Positions 39,657 through 48,482 of a DNA stretch of 64,000 nt are shown here, piece after piece (position 1 is the first letter of the stretch; the number at the start of each line of letters is the position of its first letter). Both the position numbers and the translations under genes were made by a program. The DNA comes from Azospirillum oryzae (lineage in GTDB: Bacteria; Pseudomonadota; Alphaproteobacteria; Azospirillales; Azospirillaceae). The stretch is taken from contig NZ_FXAK01000004.1 in NCBI RefSeq assembly GCF_900177515.1, forward strand, positions 124,001 to 188,000. Reading direction: 5' to 3'. The notes under the pieces are model-generated. The model did not search any database and was not told the origin of the DNA. It saw only the letters and a list, made by a program, of their open reading frames with translations.

Positions 39657-40694
39657 TCACTCGACGCGGACGATGCGCAGGTCGGCGGCGTTCACCTCGG
39701 CAATGCCGCTGGCGTAGGCCACCAGCACCAGTCCGGCCCCGCCCGCCCGCCGGTCGACGATCAGGCGGCCCTCCGCCCCGTCTCTCGCCGTCACATGGAA
39801 CACCGGCGGCTGCACCGGCTCGGTCGCCGCTGGGCCTGGGGCTGCCATCGGCTGCGGTTTGCCCTCGCCCTGCCCGGCCCCCTCCTGGATGTCGGGTTTT
39901 GCACGGTGCAAACCCCCGCCATCCGCACGAAGCTCGACCGAATCGGTCGTCGGTGCGGTTGCAGGGTCATGGACCGGGGCCGCGGGTGCTGGCACCGGCC
40001 GATCCAGAACGAGGCTGCCGGTCGGCCGGCCGGTGATGCCGCCGACGATCCGGCGGGCCTCGGTGACGGTGAGGACCACGTCCGCCTCCGGCAGAGCCGC
40101 CAGCACCGCGTCGGGGGTCTTGCGCCATTGCCGGTAGAGGTCGTAGAGCGCCCGCATGTCGGCCTGGTCGATGCGCGCCCGCAGTTCGGGCGGGAAATTG
40201 CCGGCCTGCCGGAACGCCGACACCTCATAGGCTTTGAGCGCGCAGATCGTGGCGATCTCTTTGCCGGTGTGCCCGTCCGCCGCCAAGCGCGCAATGGCGG
40301 CGACGAGATCGCTGTTGGACAGGGACGCGCGGTGCTGGTTCTCGATCACCTGCGCTGCGAAGTCACCGTCCCTCTCCCGCCGGATCACCGCCGGTACCTC
40401 CGCCAGCCCGGCCAGCCGGGCGGCGCGCAGTCGCCGCGCCCCGAAGGCCAGCCGGTGGCGCCCGTCCACCGCCGGCCGCACCACCACCGGCTGCACCAGC
40501 CCGTGCGCCCGGATGGACGCGGCCAACAGCGCCAGCCCCTCCTCCTCGAAAAGGGTGCGCGGCTGGCCGGGGTCCTCGTCGATGTCGGCGAGCGGCAGGT
40601 GCAGCACCTCGCCCTGCCCGTCTCCTGCCGCCGCCCGCAAGGCGGCGAAGCTGGCCGCGGCGAAGGCGGCGCGCGGGTTGGCCGGCGCGCTCAT
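39657..40694 (-). CDS. parB: ParB-family partition protein
   Basis: The protein is 345 residues from ATG 40694, which overlaps the parA stop (ATGA). The ParB N-terminal domain has LPLADIDEDPGQPRTLFEEEGLALLAASIRAHGLVQPVVVRP near 35-75 and HRLAFGARRLRAARLAGLAEVPAVI near 80-105. The HTH region is ENQHRASLSNSDLVAAIARLAADGHTGKEIATICALKAYEVSAFRQAG. In the CTP-binding GERR box, Glu is replaced by Ala (GARRLRA). ParB binds parS sites and spreads to segregate DNA with ParA. One of two 15-bp palindromes lies inside this gene. Confidence 0.88.
   Translation of the reverse strand: MSAPANPRAAFAAASFAALRAAAGDGQGEVLHLPLADIDEDPGQPRTLFEEEGLALLAASIRAHGLVQPVVVRPAVDGRHRLAFGARRLRAARLAGLAEVPAVIRRERDGDFAAQVIENQHRASLSNSDLVAAIARLAADGHTGKEIATICALKAYEVSAFRQAGNFPPELRARIDQADMRALYDLYRQWRKTPDAVLAALPEADVVLTVTEARRIVGGITGRPTGSLVLDRPVPAPAAPVHDPATAPTTDSVELRADGGGLHRAKPDIQEGAGQGEGKPQPMAAPGPAATEPVQPPVFHVTARDGAEGRLIVDRRAGGAGLVLVAYASGIAEVNAADLRIVRVE
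39898..39912. promoter_or_regulatory. Candidate parS/operator palindrome, copy 2 (inside parB)
   Basis: TTTGCAC-G-GTGCAAA has arms identical to copy 1 at 39606, with only the centre base changed (G for C). It lies in the parB coding region, in the linker after the HTH domain. Sites within or next to parB are common for partition systems. Confidence 0.5.
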
Positions 40695-41434
40695 GGCCGG
40701 AGCTCCATCCGCTCGGCCACGGTGGCGAGCACACCGCGAATCTCCGAGGCCGCCTCGCGCGCCGCACTGCCCGGCATCGCCCACACCGGGGCGCGGTCGC
40801 TGGCGGCGCGGGCATAGGCGTCGCGCTTGGCCAGCAGGCCCGGAAACAGCAGCTGACCCAGTTCGGCGGCCAAGCTCTCGAACAGCACGCGCTCGCGCCG
40901 GCTCTTGCGGTCGAAGATCGAGGGCAGCAGCCCGAGGAACAGGGGCTCGGGCCGACCATAATGCCGCGCCACGCCCTTGATCGCGCGCAACAGCTCGGCC
41001 ACCCCCTGGATCGAATAGTCGTTGATGCCGACCGGCGCCAGCACCGCGTCGGCCGCCAGGAGCGCGCCGAAGGTGCGGTTGGTCAGCGCCGGCGGGGTGT
41101 CGATCACGCACACGTCGTAATCGGCCGCCATCGCGGCAAGGCTGTCGCGGAAGGTGGCGATGCAGGCGCGCTCCCCCCCTTCCACCCCCAGCAGGTCGCG
41201 GGTCGAGCGGGTGACGGTCAGGCGGCCGGCCTCCGGCACCCGGGTCGGGCGGACGAACAGCTCGACGCTGTCGACCCGCCCGAGATGCGCGCCCAGCGTG
41301 GCGGTCAGGTTGGCCTGCTGGTCGAGGTCGATCACCAGCGTGCGGAAGCGCTCGGCCAGGTACCAGCCGGCGTGGGCGGTGAGGCTGGTCTTGCCGACCC
41401 CGCCCTTCTCGTTCATCACGGCCAATGTTTTCAT
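40691..41434 (-). CDS. parA: ParA-family partition ATPase
   Basis: The protein is 247 residues from ATG 41434, chosen for a very strong GAGGAGG ribosome site; the longer frame start at 41467 is not supported. The deviant Walker A is NEKGGVGKTSLT (residues 8-19), with LVIDLDQQANLTATLG (A') and YDVCVIDTPPALTNRTFGALLAAD (Walker B) near 105. There is no N-terminal HTH, so it is of the short ParA type. It moves ParB-bound DNA along the nucleoid. It is co-transcribed with parB through a 4-bp overlap. Confidence 0.9.
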   Translation of the reverse strand: MKTLAVMNEKGGVGKTSLTAHAGWYLAERFRTLVIDLDQQANLTATLGAHLGRVDSVELFVRPTRVPEAGRLTVTRSTRDLLGVEGGERACIATFRDSLAAMAADYDVCVIDTPPALTNRTFGALLAADAVLAPVGINDYSIQGVAELLRAIKGVARHYGRPEPLFLGLLPSIFDRKSRRERVLFESLAAELGQLLFPGLLAKRDAYARAASDRAPVWAMPGSAAREAASEIRGVLATVAERMELRP

Positions 41435-41862
41435 CGGACCTCCTCGAAGGGGTTCGCCCTGCCGCACCGCCCCGCTGCCGGGAGCGCGCGGATGGGTTTT
41501 TGCAAAATCGCTTTCATCGTCGGCGAACTGTCGCCTCCCCTGGACCGACTACAAAGGCGACAGCCATTCGCGCCACCTTTGCGCGAAAGAGCCACGGATT
41601 GGCGGCCGGCGCCCGCTTTTTGTCCCAACTTCTCGTTTGTTAACCCAGCAATCATTTTCCCGTGAAGGGTGCATCTCTCACAGATCATCCTCGAAGGTGT
41701 TTTTATAAAATCACTACGATCTATTCAGCGCAGCCGCTCGCCCGGCCTGCCAAGGGAGGCCCACGGAATGACGAGGTGCCTATCCGCAATGCCCACTCGC
41801 TCCCGCTCCGCTTGCGCTGGTAAGACAACAGCGGCAGGCGGGACAGGCCCCGGCGCCGGCCG
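41435..41862. promoter_or_regulatory. Divergent control region between parA and the virB operon
   Basis: This 428-bp region has no credible gene. It contains TTTTGCAAAA (41498-41507), a 9-bp inverted repeat CTGTCGCCT/AGGCGACAG (41527-41535 and 41554-41562) and a 7-bp inverted repeat TTCGCGC/GCGCGAA (41566-41572 and 41580-41586). These look like operator or partition sites upstream of parA. An AT-rich patch (TTTTTATAAAATCAC near 41700) could hold a promoter for the rightward genes. Confidence 0.45.
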
Positions 41863-42309
41863 GTGGCAGCCGGCCGATCGGGCCGCACCGCCCTGCCGGC
41901 GGGCAATCGGGCGGAACGGCGGGGGCGGGGCTTGGCAAGCGGGCTGCAGGAAGGGGAGATCAGGCAGGCCCTGCAGGAGGGCGGCCACATCCGCAATGTT
42001 CTCATCGTCTCCAAATGCATCGGCGGCGTGGTCGAGCATCTGGCTTATCTGCGGGCGAGCTGGCGGCGCGATTTCCTGCCCTTGCGCACCTGGAACGACC
42101 GCGGCGACCGCACCTACCGCGACCTCGACCGGTTGCTCACCCTCATCCGCGCCGACTTCGGCTTTTGCGGCTGCATTCCGGTCTACATCGCCGGCGACCC
42201 CGAACTCGCCCGCTACAAGGCGCTCGCCCAGGAACTGCCGGTCGCCGGGCCGCTGCCGCCCCACTGCGACATCGATCTCCAGCGGCCCGAAGCGGCACCG
42301 CCGGGCTAG
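41863..42309 (+). CDS. Hypothetical protein at the head of the virB operon
   Basis: The protein is 148 residues from GTG 41863; a TTG about 25 codons later is another possible start. The core is HIRNVLIVSKCIGGVVEHLAYLRASWRRDFLPLRTWNDRGDRTYRDLDRLLTLIRADFGFCGCIPVYIAGDPELARYKALAQEL. I do not recognise the family. It has no signal peptide or clear membrane helix. It ends 36 bp before virB1 on the same strand, so a regulatory or accessory role in conjugation is possible. Confidence 0.55.
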   Translation: MAAGRSGRTALPAGNRAERRGRGLASGLQEGEIRQALQEGGHIRNVLIVSKCIGGVVEHLAYLRASWRRDFLPLRTWNDRGDRTYRDLDRLLTLIRADFGFCGCIPVYIAGDPELARYKALAQELPVAGPLPPHCDIDLQRPEAAPPG

Positions 42310-42345
42310 CGCTCTTTTCGCCCCTGCGGGCCGGGGAGGACGGCG

Positions 42346-43008
42346 ATGACCCTCTCCCTGGCGCTCTTCGCCCAGCTGGCCGCCGCTTGCGGCCCTTGGG
42401 TGCATGTCGACACGCTGGCCGCCGTCGCCCAGGCCGAAAGCGGCCTCGATCCGCTGGCGATCGGCGACGCCACCGCCGGCCGCGCATACAGCCCCCACAG
42501 CCCCGCCGCTGCGGTGGCCGAGGCAAACGCGCTATTGCGCCGCGGCCATTCCCTCGACCTGGGCCTGATGCAGCTGAACAGCGCCACTCTGGCCCGGCTC
42601 GGCCTCGGCGTGGCCGACGCTTTCGATCCCTGCCGCAACATCGCCGCCGGCGCGCGGGTGCTGGCCGGCGGGTTCGCTCCCCGGGGCGGCGAGGATGGCC
42701 AGCAGGCGCTGGTGCGGGCGCTGTCGCGCTACAACACCGGCTCACCCGAACGCGGCGTCGCCAACGGCTACGTCGCCCGCGTCCAGGCCGCGGCGGCCAC
42801 CGTGGTGCCGGCGATCCGGCTGGAGGGGACGGCGCGTCCCGATTCCGACCGGACACCACCCCCGCCTCCCGCGGCCGCCGCCCTGCCGGAGCCGCCGGCC
42901 TGGGACGTCTATGCGCGGGCCCGCCGCGACCGCGCGCTCAGACCACCGCCGCCGCCGCTGTCGGCCGCACCCCCTCCGCACCCGCCGGCCCCGGAGGCCC
43001 GCCCCTGA
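42346..43008 (+). CDS. virB1: VirB1-type lytic transglycosylase
   Basis: The 220-residue SLT-like domain has LAAVAQAESGLDPLAIGD (catalytic Glu near 30), then DLGLMQLNSATLARLGLGVADAFDPCRNIAAGARVLAGGF and ALSRYNTGSPERGVANGYVARV. This is the lysozyme fold of conjugative VirB1 proteins, which open the peptidoglycan for the transfer channel. The C-terminal 60 residues are Pro-rich. There is no strong signal peptide; the N-terminus (MTLSLALFAQLAAACG) already belongs to the enzyme domain. A GGGGAGG site precedes the ATG. Confidence 0.88.
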   Translation: MTLSLALFAQLAAACGPWVHVDTLAAVAQAESGLDPLAIGDATAGRAYSPHSPAAAVAEANALLRRGHSLDLGLMQLNSATLARLGLGVADAFDPCRNIAAGARVLAGGFAPRGGEDGQQALVRALSRYNTGSPERGVANGYVARVQAAAATVVPAIRLEGTARPDSDRTPPPPPAAAALPEPPAWDVYARARRDRALRPPPPPLSAAPPPHPPAPEARP

Positions 43009-43069
43009 CGCCAGCCGGACCCGGCGTTCCGACAAGCCCCGATTCCCCGTTTCGAGGAGGCGTTCGTCC

Positions 43070-43450
43070 ATGGTCAACTCCCGCTCTCTGCCCGTCCGGC
43101 ACCCGGCCTCTGACGGTGCCGCCGTGCCCGCTCCCCTCCGCGTCCGCGCCGGCCGCACCATATGCCCCCGCCTGACGGCGCTCGGCGTCGGCGTGCTGGT
43201 CTTGCTGGCCGCGGCCCCCGCCTTTGCCCAGGCGGCCGGTGGCGGCGGCGACCTCACCACCTTCCTACAGAACGTCGTCAACATCCTCACCGGCACCGCC
43301 GGCCGCCTGATCGCGGTGATCGCCATCTGCATCGTCGGCATCGGTGCCTTGATGGGAGCGCTCAGCCTGCGCACCGCCGGCGGCGTGCTCTTGGGCGTCA
43401 TGCTGATCTTCTCCTCCGCCTGGATCGTCACCCAGATTGTCGGGGCCTGA
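43070..43450 (+). CDS. virB2: VirB2 major pilin subunit
   Basis: The protein is 126 residues from ATG 43070 with a GAGGAGG site upstream. A long signal sequence (LTALGVGVLVLLAAAPAFAQA, cleavage near 55) precedes a short mature pilin with two hydrophobic helices: VVNILTGTAGRLIAVIAICIVGIGALMGALS and GGVLLGVMLIFSSAWIVTQIVGA. This is the VirB2/TrbC layout. VirB2 subunits polymerise into the conjugative pilus. virB3 starts 1 bp after the stop. Confidence 0.88.
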   Translation: MVNSRSLPVRHPASDGAAVPAPLRVRAGRTICPRLTALGVGVLVLLAAAPAFAQAAGGGGDLTTFLQNVVNILTGTAGRLIAVIAICIVGIGALMGALSLRTAGGVLLGVMLIFSSAWIVTQIVGA

Positions 43451-43451
43451 C

Positions 43452-43790
43452 ATGGACGCCCAAGATCTCGCCGAGGACCCGCTGTTCCTCGCCTGCACCC
43501 GGCCGGCGATGTGGCGCGGCGTGCCCTTGGAGGCGGTGGCGGTCAACGCCATGGCCACCGGCATCGTCTTCGTGCTGGCCGGCAACCCGGCCTACCTGCT
43601 GATCGGCGTCGTCCTCCACCATGCCCTGCGCGCCCTGGTGGCCCGCGACGCCCATCTGTTCGGCACGCTGCGGCTGTGGGCCGACACCAAGGCGCGCGCC
43701 CGCAACACCAGGCTTTGGGGCGGCTCCTCGGTCAGCCCGCTGCCGCTCGGTCCCGCCCGCAGCGCCCGGGAGGTCCGCATCCATGCCTGA
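43452..43790 (+). CDS. virB3: VirB3 inner membrane protein
   Basis: The 112-residue protein has one or two membrane helices (AVAVNAMATGIVFVLAGNPAYLLIGVVLHHALRAL) and the family opening DPLFLACTRPAMWRGVPLEAV. VirB3 works with VirB4 at the inner membrane. Its stop overlaps the virB4 start by 8 bp (ATGCCTGA), so translation is coupled. Confidence 0.86.
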   Translation: MDAQDLAEDPLFLACTRPAMWRGVPLEAVAVNAMATGIVFVLAGNPAYLLIGVVLHHALRALVARDAHLFGTLRLWADTKARARNTRLWGGSSVSPLPLGPARSAREVRIHA

Positions 43791-46170
43791 CACCGCGCTG
43801 TGGGCGCGCGAGCGCGAACCCGACACCTATGTGCCCTATCTCGGCCACGCCGCCCCCGGCACGCTGCTGCTCGACGACGGCGCGCTGCTCGCCATGATCG
43901 AGCTCGGCGGCGCCGGCTTCGAGACGGCGGCGGCCGACGAGGTCAACGCCCGCCACAGCCGGCGCAACCTGCTGCTGCGCAACATCGCGTCAGACCGCCT
44001 GGTGCTGGCCACCCACACCGTCCGCACGCTGGACGACGGCGCCGGCTATCCCACAGCCCCGTGCGCGACCGTCTTCGCCCGCGACCTCGACGCCGCCTAC
44101 CGGGCACGCCTGCTGGTGGGCCGGCTGTTCTGCAACCGGCTGTTCCTCTCGGTGCTGCTGCGCCCGCCCGGGGCCGGCGAGCGCCGCCGGTTGGCCGGCC
44201 TGTTCGCCCGGCGCCGGCGCGGCGACCTCGCCCGCCCGGCCGCTCCGACGGCTCTGGAGGCGCTCGACGCCGCCGTCGCCACCCTCCTCGCCGAGCTCGA
44301 CGACCATGCCCCGCGGCGTCTGGGCTTGCGCGAGCAAAACGGCGTGCTGTTCTCCGAGCCGGCCGAGGCCTTGCGCCTGATCCTGACCGGTCAGACGTTC
44401 CCGGTGCCGCTGGTCGACGGCCATCTCGGCGGGGCGATCTACACCGACCGCGTCATCGTCGGTCGCGAGGCGATCGAAATCCGCGGCCCCGGCGGCTCCA
44501 GCTATGCCGCCGCCTTCGGCCTGCGCGAATATCCCGCCACCAGCTGGCCCGGCATGTTCGATGCAGTGTTGGCCGCCCCCTACCGCTGCGTGCTGACCCA
44601 GAGCTTCGGCTTTCTGCCCAAGCAGGCGGCCCAGGCCGTGCTGACCCGCAAGCAGAACCAGATGGTGACGGCGCAAGACAAGGCGGCCAGCCAAACGGCG
44701 GCGCTCAGCGAAGCGGCCGATCTCCTGGCCTCCAACGCCTTCGTCATGGGCGACCACCATTTGAGCCTGGTCACCTTCGCCGGCAGCCTGGAAGGCCTGC
44801 GCGCGGTCGCCGCCCGTGCCCGGCGCGACCTAGCCGAGAGCGGGGCGGTGGTGGCGCGCGAGGATCTGGCGCTGGAGGCGGCCTACTGGGCCCAGCTGCC
44901 GGGAAACTTGCGGCTGCGCACCCGCCCGGGGGCAGTCAGCTCGCGCAACTTCGCCGCCATGGCCAGCCTGCACAATTACCCGGCCGGGGCGGCGCAGGGC
45001 CATTGGGGCGAGCCGCTGACCCTGCTGCGCACCACCGGCGGCACCGCCTACCGCTTCCACCTGCACGCCCCCACCGGGACGGTGAGCGACCTCGGCAACG
45101 TCTTCATCGCCGGGCCGGCCGGCTCGGGAAAGACGACGCTGATGCTGTTCCTGGCGGCACTCGCCGGGCGCCAGGGGGCGCAGGTGGTGTTCGTCGACAA
45201 GGACCGTGGCGGCGAGATCCTGGCCCGCGCGGTCGGCGGCACCTACCTTGTCCTGCCGGCCGGCGCCCCCTCGGGTCTGGCGCCGCTGAAGGCGCTGTCG
45301 AACCGCCCGGCCGATCTGGCCTTTTTGAAGCGCCTGATCACCGGGCTGGTCACCGACCCGGGCGGCAGCCTGGCGCCGGAGGACGAACGGCGGCTCGAGC
45401 TGGGGCTCGGCTGCTTGATGGCACTGCCGCCGGACGCCCGCTCGCTGGGCGAGCTGCGCGCCTTTCTCGGCCAGGCCGACCCTATGGGCCCCGGTGCCCG
45501 GCTGGAGCGCTGGTGCCGCGGCGGCGCGCTCGGCTGGGTGCTCGACAACGAGGCCGACGCCCTGGCGCTTGATGTCCCCTTCCTGGGGGTTGACGTCACC
45601 GCGCTGCTCGACGACCCGCTCGCCCGCGGCCCGGTGCTGGCCTGCCTGTTCCACCGCATCGAAGGGCTGCTCGACGGCCGGCGGCTGGTGCTGGTGATCG
45701 ACGAGTTCTGGAAGGCGCTGCTCGACCCCGGCTTCCGCGAACTGGTGAACGACAAGCTGAAGACCATCCGCAAGCTGAACGGGCTGGTGGTGCTCGGCAC
45801 CCAGTCGCCGGCCGATGCGCTGAAAAGCCCGATTGCGCATTCGATCATCGAGCAGTGCCCGACGCAGATCCTGATGCCGAACCCGCGCGCCGACGCCGCC
45901 GACTACCGCGACGGGCTGAAGCTGACCGAGCCGGAGTTCCGCGCGGTGCGCGAGGACCTCACCGTCGGCGGCCGGCGCTTCCTGCTGAAGCAGGGCACGG
46001 CGTCGGTCGCTTGCGCGCTCGATCTCGGCGGGCTCGACGATCTGGTGGCGGTGCTGTCGGCGCGTGCCGGCACGGTGCGGCTGATGGAGCGGCTGATCGC
46101 CGAGCATGGCGCGGCCCCCGACGCCTGGCTGCCGCAGTTCCGCCGGCAGTGGCGCAGCGCCCTCACATGA
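43783..46170 (+). CDS. virB4: VirB4 conjugation ATPase
   Basis: The protein is 795 residues from ATG 43783. The N-terminal CagE/VirB4 domain is followed by an ATPase domain with Walker A IAGPAGSGKTTLML near 445 and Walker B LVLVIDEFWKAL near 640, then LNGLVVLGTQSPADALKSPIAHSIIEQCPTQILMPNP, typical of VirB4. It powers pilus assembly and substrate transfer at the inner membrane. The length is normal for the family and no residue of the ATP site appears to be missing. Confidence 0.93.
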   Translation: MPDTALWAREREPDTYVPYLGHAAPGTLLLDDGALLAMIELGGAGFETAAADEVNARHSRRNLLLRNIASDRLVLATHTVRTLDDGAGYPTAPCATVFARDLDAAYRARLLVGRLFCNRLFLSVLLRPPGAGERRRLAGLFARRRRGDLARPAAPTALEALDAAVATLLAELDDHAPRRLGLREQNGVLFSEPAEALRLILTGQTFPVPLVDGHLGGAIYTDRVIVGREAIEIRGPGGSSYAAAFGLREYPATSWPGMFDAVLAAPYRCVLTQSFGFLPKQAAQAVLTRKQNQMVTAQDKAASQTAALSEAADLLASNAFVMGDHHLSLVTFAGSLEGLRAVAARARRDLAESGAVVAREDLALEAAYWAQLPGNLRLRTRPGAVSSRNFAAMASLHNYPAGAAQGHWGEPLTLLRTTGGTAYRFHLHAPTGTVSDLGNVFIAGPAGSGKTTLMLFLAALAGRQGAQVVFVDKDRGGEILARAVGGTYLVLPAGAPSGLAPLKALSNRPADLAFLKRLITGLVTDPGGSLAPEDERRLELGLGCLMALPPDARSLGELRAFLGQADPMGPGARLERWCRGGALGWVLDNEADALALDVPFLGVDVTALLDDPLARGPVLACLFHRIEGLLDGRRLVLVIDEFWKALLDPGFRELVNDKLKTIRKLNGLVVLGTQSPADALKSPIAHSIIEQCPTQILMPNPRADAADYRDGLKLTEPEFRAVREDLTVGGRRFLLKQGTASVACALDLGGLDDLVAVLSARAGTVRLMERLIAEHGAAPDAWLPQFRRQWRSALT

Positions 46171-46201
46171 CACCGCCCTCACCAAGGATGGAGATCCGGT
46201 G

Positions 46202-46930
46202 ATGACCAGACGCCTTGCGCTCCCGACCGTGGCACTCGCCGCAGCGCTGATCCCGCTGGCCCCTGCCCCGCCCGCCCGTGCTCAGCTGGCGGTGATCGAT
46301 CCGGCCAACCTCGCCCAGGCGGTCCAGCAGGTGCAGCAGATGGCCCAGCAGCTGCAGATGATGCAGCAGCAGTACCAGCAGCTCCAGCAGACCTACCAGG
46401 CGGTCGCCCATGCGCCGTCCGACGCGCTGACCGACCTCGGCCGCCAGCTCAACGTCGAGGCGTTGCGCAACGCCCTGCCGGCGCAAAGCGGCGAGCTGGG
46501 CGCGGTGATGACCGGCACCTCGCTCGGGCCGGGCGGCTTCGGCAGTGCCGCCCAAGGCCATCTGGAGCGCAACCGCGTCTATGCCCCATCCGGCAGCGAC
46601 TTCCAGGCCGGGGAGATGGAGCGCAACGCCACCAGCATCGCCGGCGCGCAGGCGATGGCGAGCGGGCTCTATCAGTCGGCGGCCAGCCGGATCGCCGCCT
46701 TGCAGGCGATCGAGGGCCAGCTCGCCAGCGCCGGCGATGCCAAGGCGGTGGCCGACCTCGCCGCCCGCATCAACGCCGAGCAGGCCTACATCCAGGCCCA
46801 GCAGGTGCAGGCGGAATCGCTGGTGCTGTGGCAGCAGGCGCAGATGCGCAACCAGGACCAGCGCGAACAGGAACGGCGCCGGCAGTCGATCGACGCGCTG
46901 ATCGACCAGGCCAAGGCGCGGGGAGGCTGA
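46202..46930 (+). CDS. virB5: VirB5-type minor pilin
   Basis: The protein is 242 residues with a signal peptide (MTRRLALPTVALAAALIPLAPAPPARAQ) after a GGAGA site. A Gln-rich coiled coil (VQQVQQMAQQLQMMQQQYQQLQQTYQ) is followed by helices ending in LVLWQQAQMRNQDQREQERRRQSIDALIDQAK. This matches VirB5/TrbJ proteins, which sit at the pilus tip and contact recipients. Confidence 0.85.
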   Translation: MTRRLALPTVALAAALIPLAPAPPARAQLAVIDPANLAQAVQQVQQMAQQLQMMQQQYQQLQQTYQAVAHAPSDALTDLGRQLNVEALRNALPAQSGELGAVMTGTSLGPGGFGSAAQGHLERNRVYAPSGSDFQAGEMERNATSIAGAQAMASGLYQSAASRIAALQAIEGQLASAGDAKAVADLAARINAEQAYIQAQQVQAESLVLWQQAQMRNQDQREQERRRQSIDALIDQAKARGG

Positions 46931-46933
46931 GTG

Positions 46934-47344
46934 ATGACCAGGACACCATCCCTCCGGTGGACCCTGTCCGCCCTTCTCGCCCTGGCGCTCGCTGCCGGGC
47001 CGGCGGCGGCGCAAGGTTCCCCGGCCGCAGGGCCGCGCACCGTGAGCTGGTACGCCGACCACCCGCAGGCCCGCGCGCAAGTCCAGCTCGCCTGCTTCGA
47101 CGATCCCGGCCGGCTGGGGCGCGACCCCGACTGCGTCAACGCCCAGCAGGCCAGCGTCGAGGTGGCGCTGCGCGAGGCGCGGTCGCGCACCGGAACCATG
47201 GATCCCAACGATCCGGCCTTCTGGTCCAGTGACCCAGAAAATAGGCTGAGCCAACTTATGATGTGCCGCCGGAACCCGAACCTTGACCATTGTGATGCCG
47301 CCAAACGCTCGCTGCTGATCGAAGCTGGCAAGATTCAGAGGTGA
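46934..47344 (+). CDS. EexN-like entry-exclusion protein
   Basis: The protein is 136 residues (ATG 46934; GTG 46931 is also possible), with a signal peptide ending at AAAQG. The mature part has TVSWYADHPQARAQVQLACFDDPGRLGRDPDCVNAQQASV, the Cys-containing pattern of EexN proteins that block redundant mating between cells carrying the same element. EexN is usually a lipoprotein; no lipobox is seen here. A second conserved part is CRRNPNLDHCDAAKRSLL. The position between virB5 and virB6 is standard for EexN. Confidence 0.72.
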   Translation: MTRTPSLRWTLSALLALALAAGPAAAQGSPAAGPRTVSWYADHPQARAQVQLACFDDPGRLGRDPDCVNAQQASVEVALREARSRTGTMDPNDPAFWSSDPENRLSQLMMCRRNPNLDHCDAAKRSLLIEAGKIQR

Positions 47345-47350
47345 TCTTCA

Positions 47351-48412
47351 ATGGGCGACATCCAATGGCAGATTTTTGCCTACATCGTCTCCCAAGTGGA
47401 GACCCCGCTCATAAGCACCGTTGCCGAGGTGCTCAACGCTTTCCTCAGCTTCGTGGCAATGCCGTTGCGGGTGGCATTGGTGCTGTACATCGCTCTCACC
47501 GGCCTGCTCGTCTTGCGCGGCGAGATGACTGAAGCCGGCGCCGCCCTGTTCGGCCGCATTCTCAAGATGATTCTGGTCGTCTGGGTCATCACAGGAGCCG
47601 GGGTCTATCAGCAGTACGTCTATGATTTCTTCTTTACTATGCTACCGAAAGCGCTTGCGGATGCGATGACATCGTCAGGCGCCGTCAACGTCGTGAAAGC
47701 CGATACCTTCGATCAGGTCTGGCTGCGGGCTTGGCGGGCCGGTCTTGAGGTGTGGCGCACGCTGGGCTGGAGCGACATCGCCGAGAAGGCCGTCGTGGTG
47801 CTGTTCTGGGCTGCCGCCATCCTGTCCACCGGCTTCTGCTTCGCCATCTGGCTGATCTCACGGGTGATCCTGGCGCTCTACGTCGCGCTGGGGCCGCTGC
47901 TCGTCCCGCTGGTGCTGTTCGCCGCCACCCGCGCCATCTTCGAGCGCTGGATCGGCTCGCTGATCTCCTGCGTCATCCTGCAGGTCACCACCATCGTGCT
48001 GCTCTTCATTGTGCTCGCAGTCGAGCAAAGGGTTGTGGGCACCATCGCGGTTATGGGTTCTGTCGACCCGATGGTGATGCTGCAGGTGCTGCTCGCCGGG
48101 ATGATCTTCTTCGCCGTCGCCGCCTATGTCGCCTTCCAGCTGCCGGCCTTCGCCGCCTCGCTGTCCGGCGGCTTGGCCTTCCACACCGGCGCCCTCGCCC
48201 GCGCCGCCCAGGGGGCGGTCGGCACCACCGGCCACAGCCGGGTCGACGCCCAGGGCGACAGCCACCGGGTCGGCCGCTCCGGGGCGCTCGGCGCGCTGCA
48301 CCTCGCCGGCTCGGCCGGCTGGAGGGCCGCCGCGGGCGCCGGCCGGCCGGCCCACGCTCCGCTCCGCCCGCCGGCCGGCGGGTCCCTCTCCGACCGCGCC
48401 ACGCCGCTCTGA
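47351..48412 (+). CDS. virB6: VirB6/TrbL polytopic membrane protein
   Basis: The protein is 353 residues with about six membrane helices, for example AMPLRVALVLYIALTGLLVL, ILKMILVVWVITGAGVY, AVVVLFWAAAILSTGFCFAIWLI and VMLQVLLAGMIFFAVAAYVAF. The VirB6 signature W-x-S-D-I-A lies in the large periplasmic loop. VirB6 helps pass DNA across the inner membrane. The first part of the gene is less GC-rich than its neighbours. The Ala/Gly/Arg-rich C-terminal tail is disordered. Confidence 0.85.
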   Translation: MGDIQWQIFAYIVSQVETPLISTVAEVLNAFLSFVAMPLRVALVLYIALTGLLVLRGEMTEAGAALFGRILKMILVVWVITGAGVYQQYVYDFFFTMLPKALADAMTSSGAVNVVKADTFDQVWLRAWRAGLEVWRTLGWSDIAEKAVVVLFWAAAILSTGFCFAIWLISRVILALYVALGPLLVPLVLFAATRAIFERWIGSLISCVILQVTTIVLLFIVLAVEQRVVGTIAVMGSVDPMVMLQVLLAGMIFFAVAAYVAFQLPAFAASLSGGLAFHTGALARAAQGAVGTTGHSRVDAQGDSHRVGRSGALGALHLAGSAGWRAAAGAGRPAHAPLRPPAGGSLSDRATPL

Positions 48413-48482
48413 GCCCCCCTTGTCCGCACCCGCACGCCCAAGCCACCGGCGCCGTGCCCAAGCCTTGAGGAGCCGCCGCATC

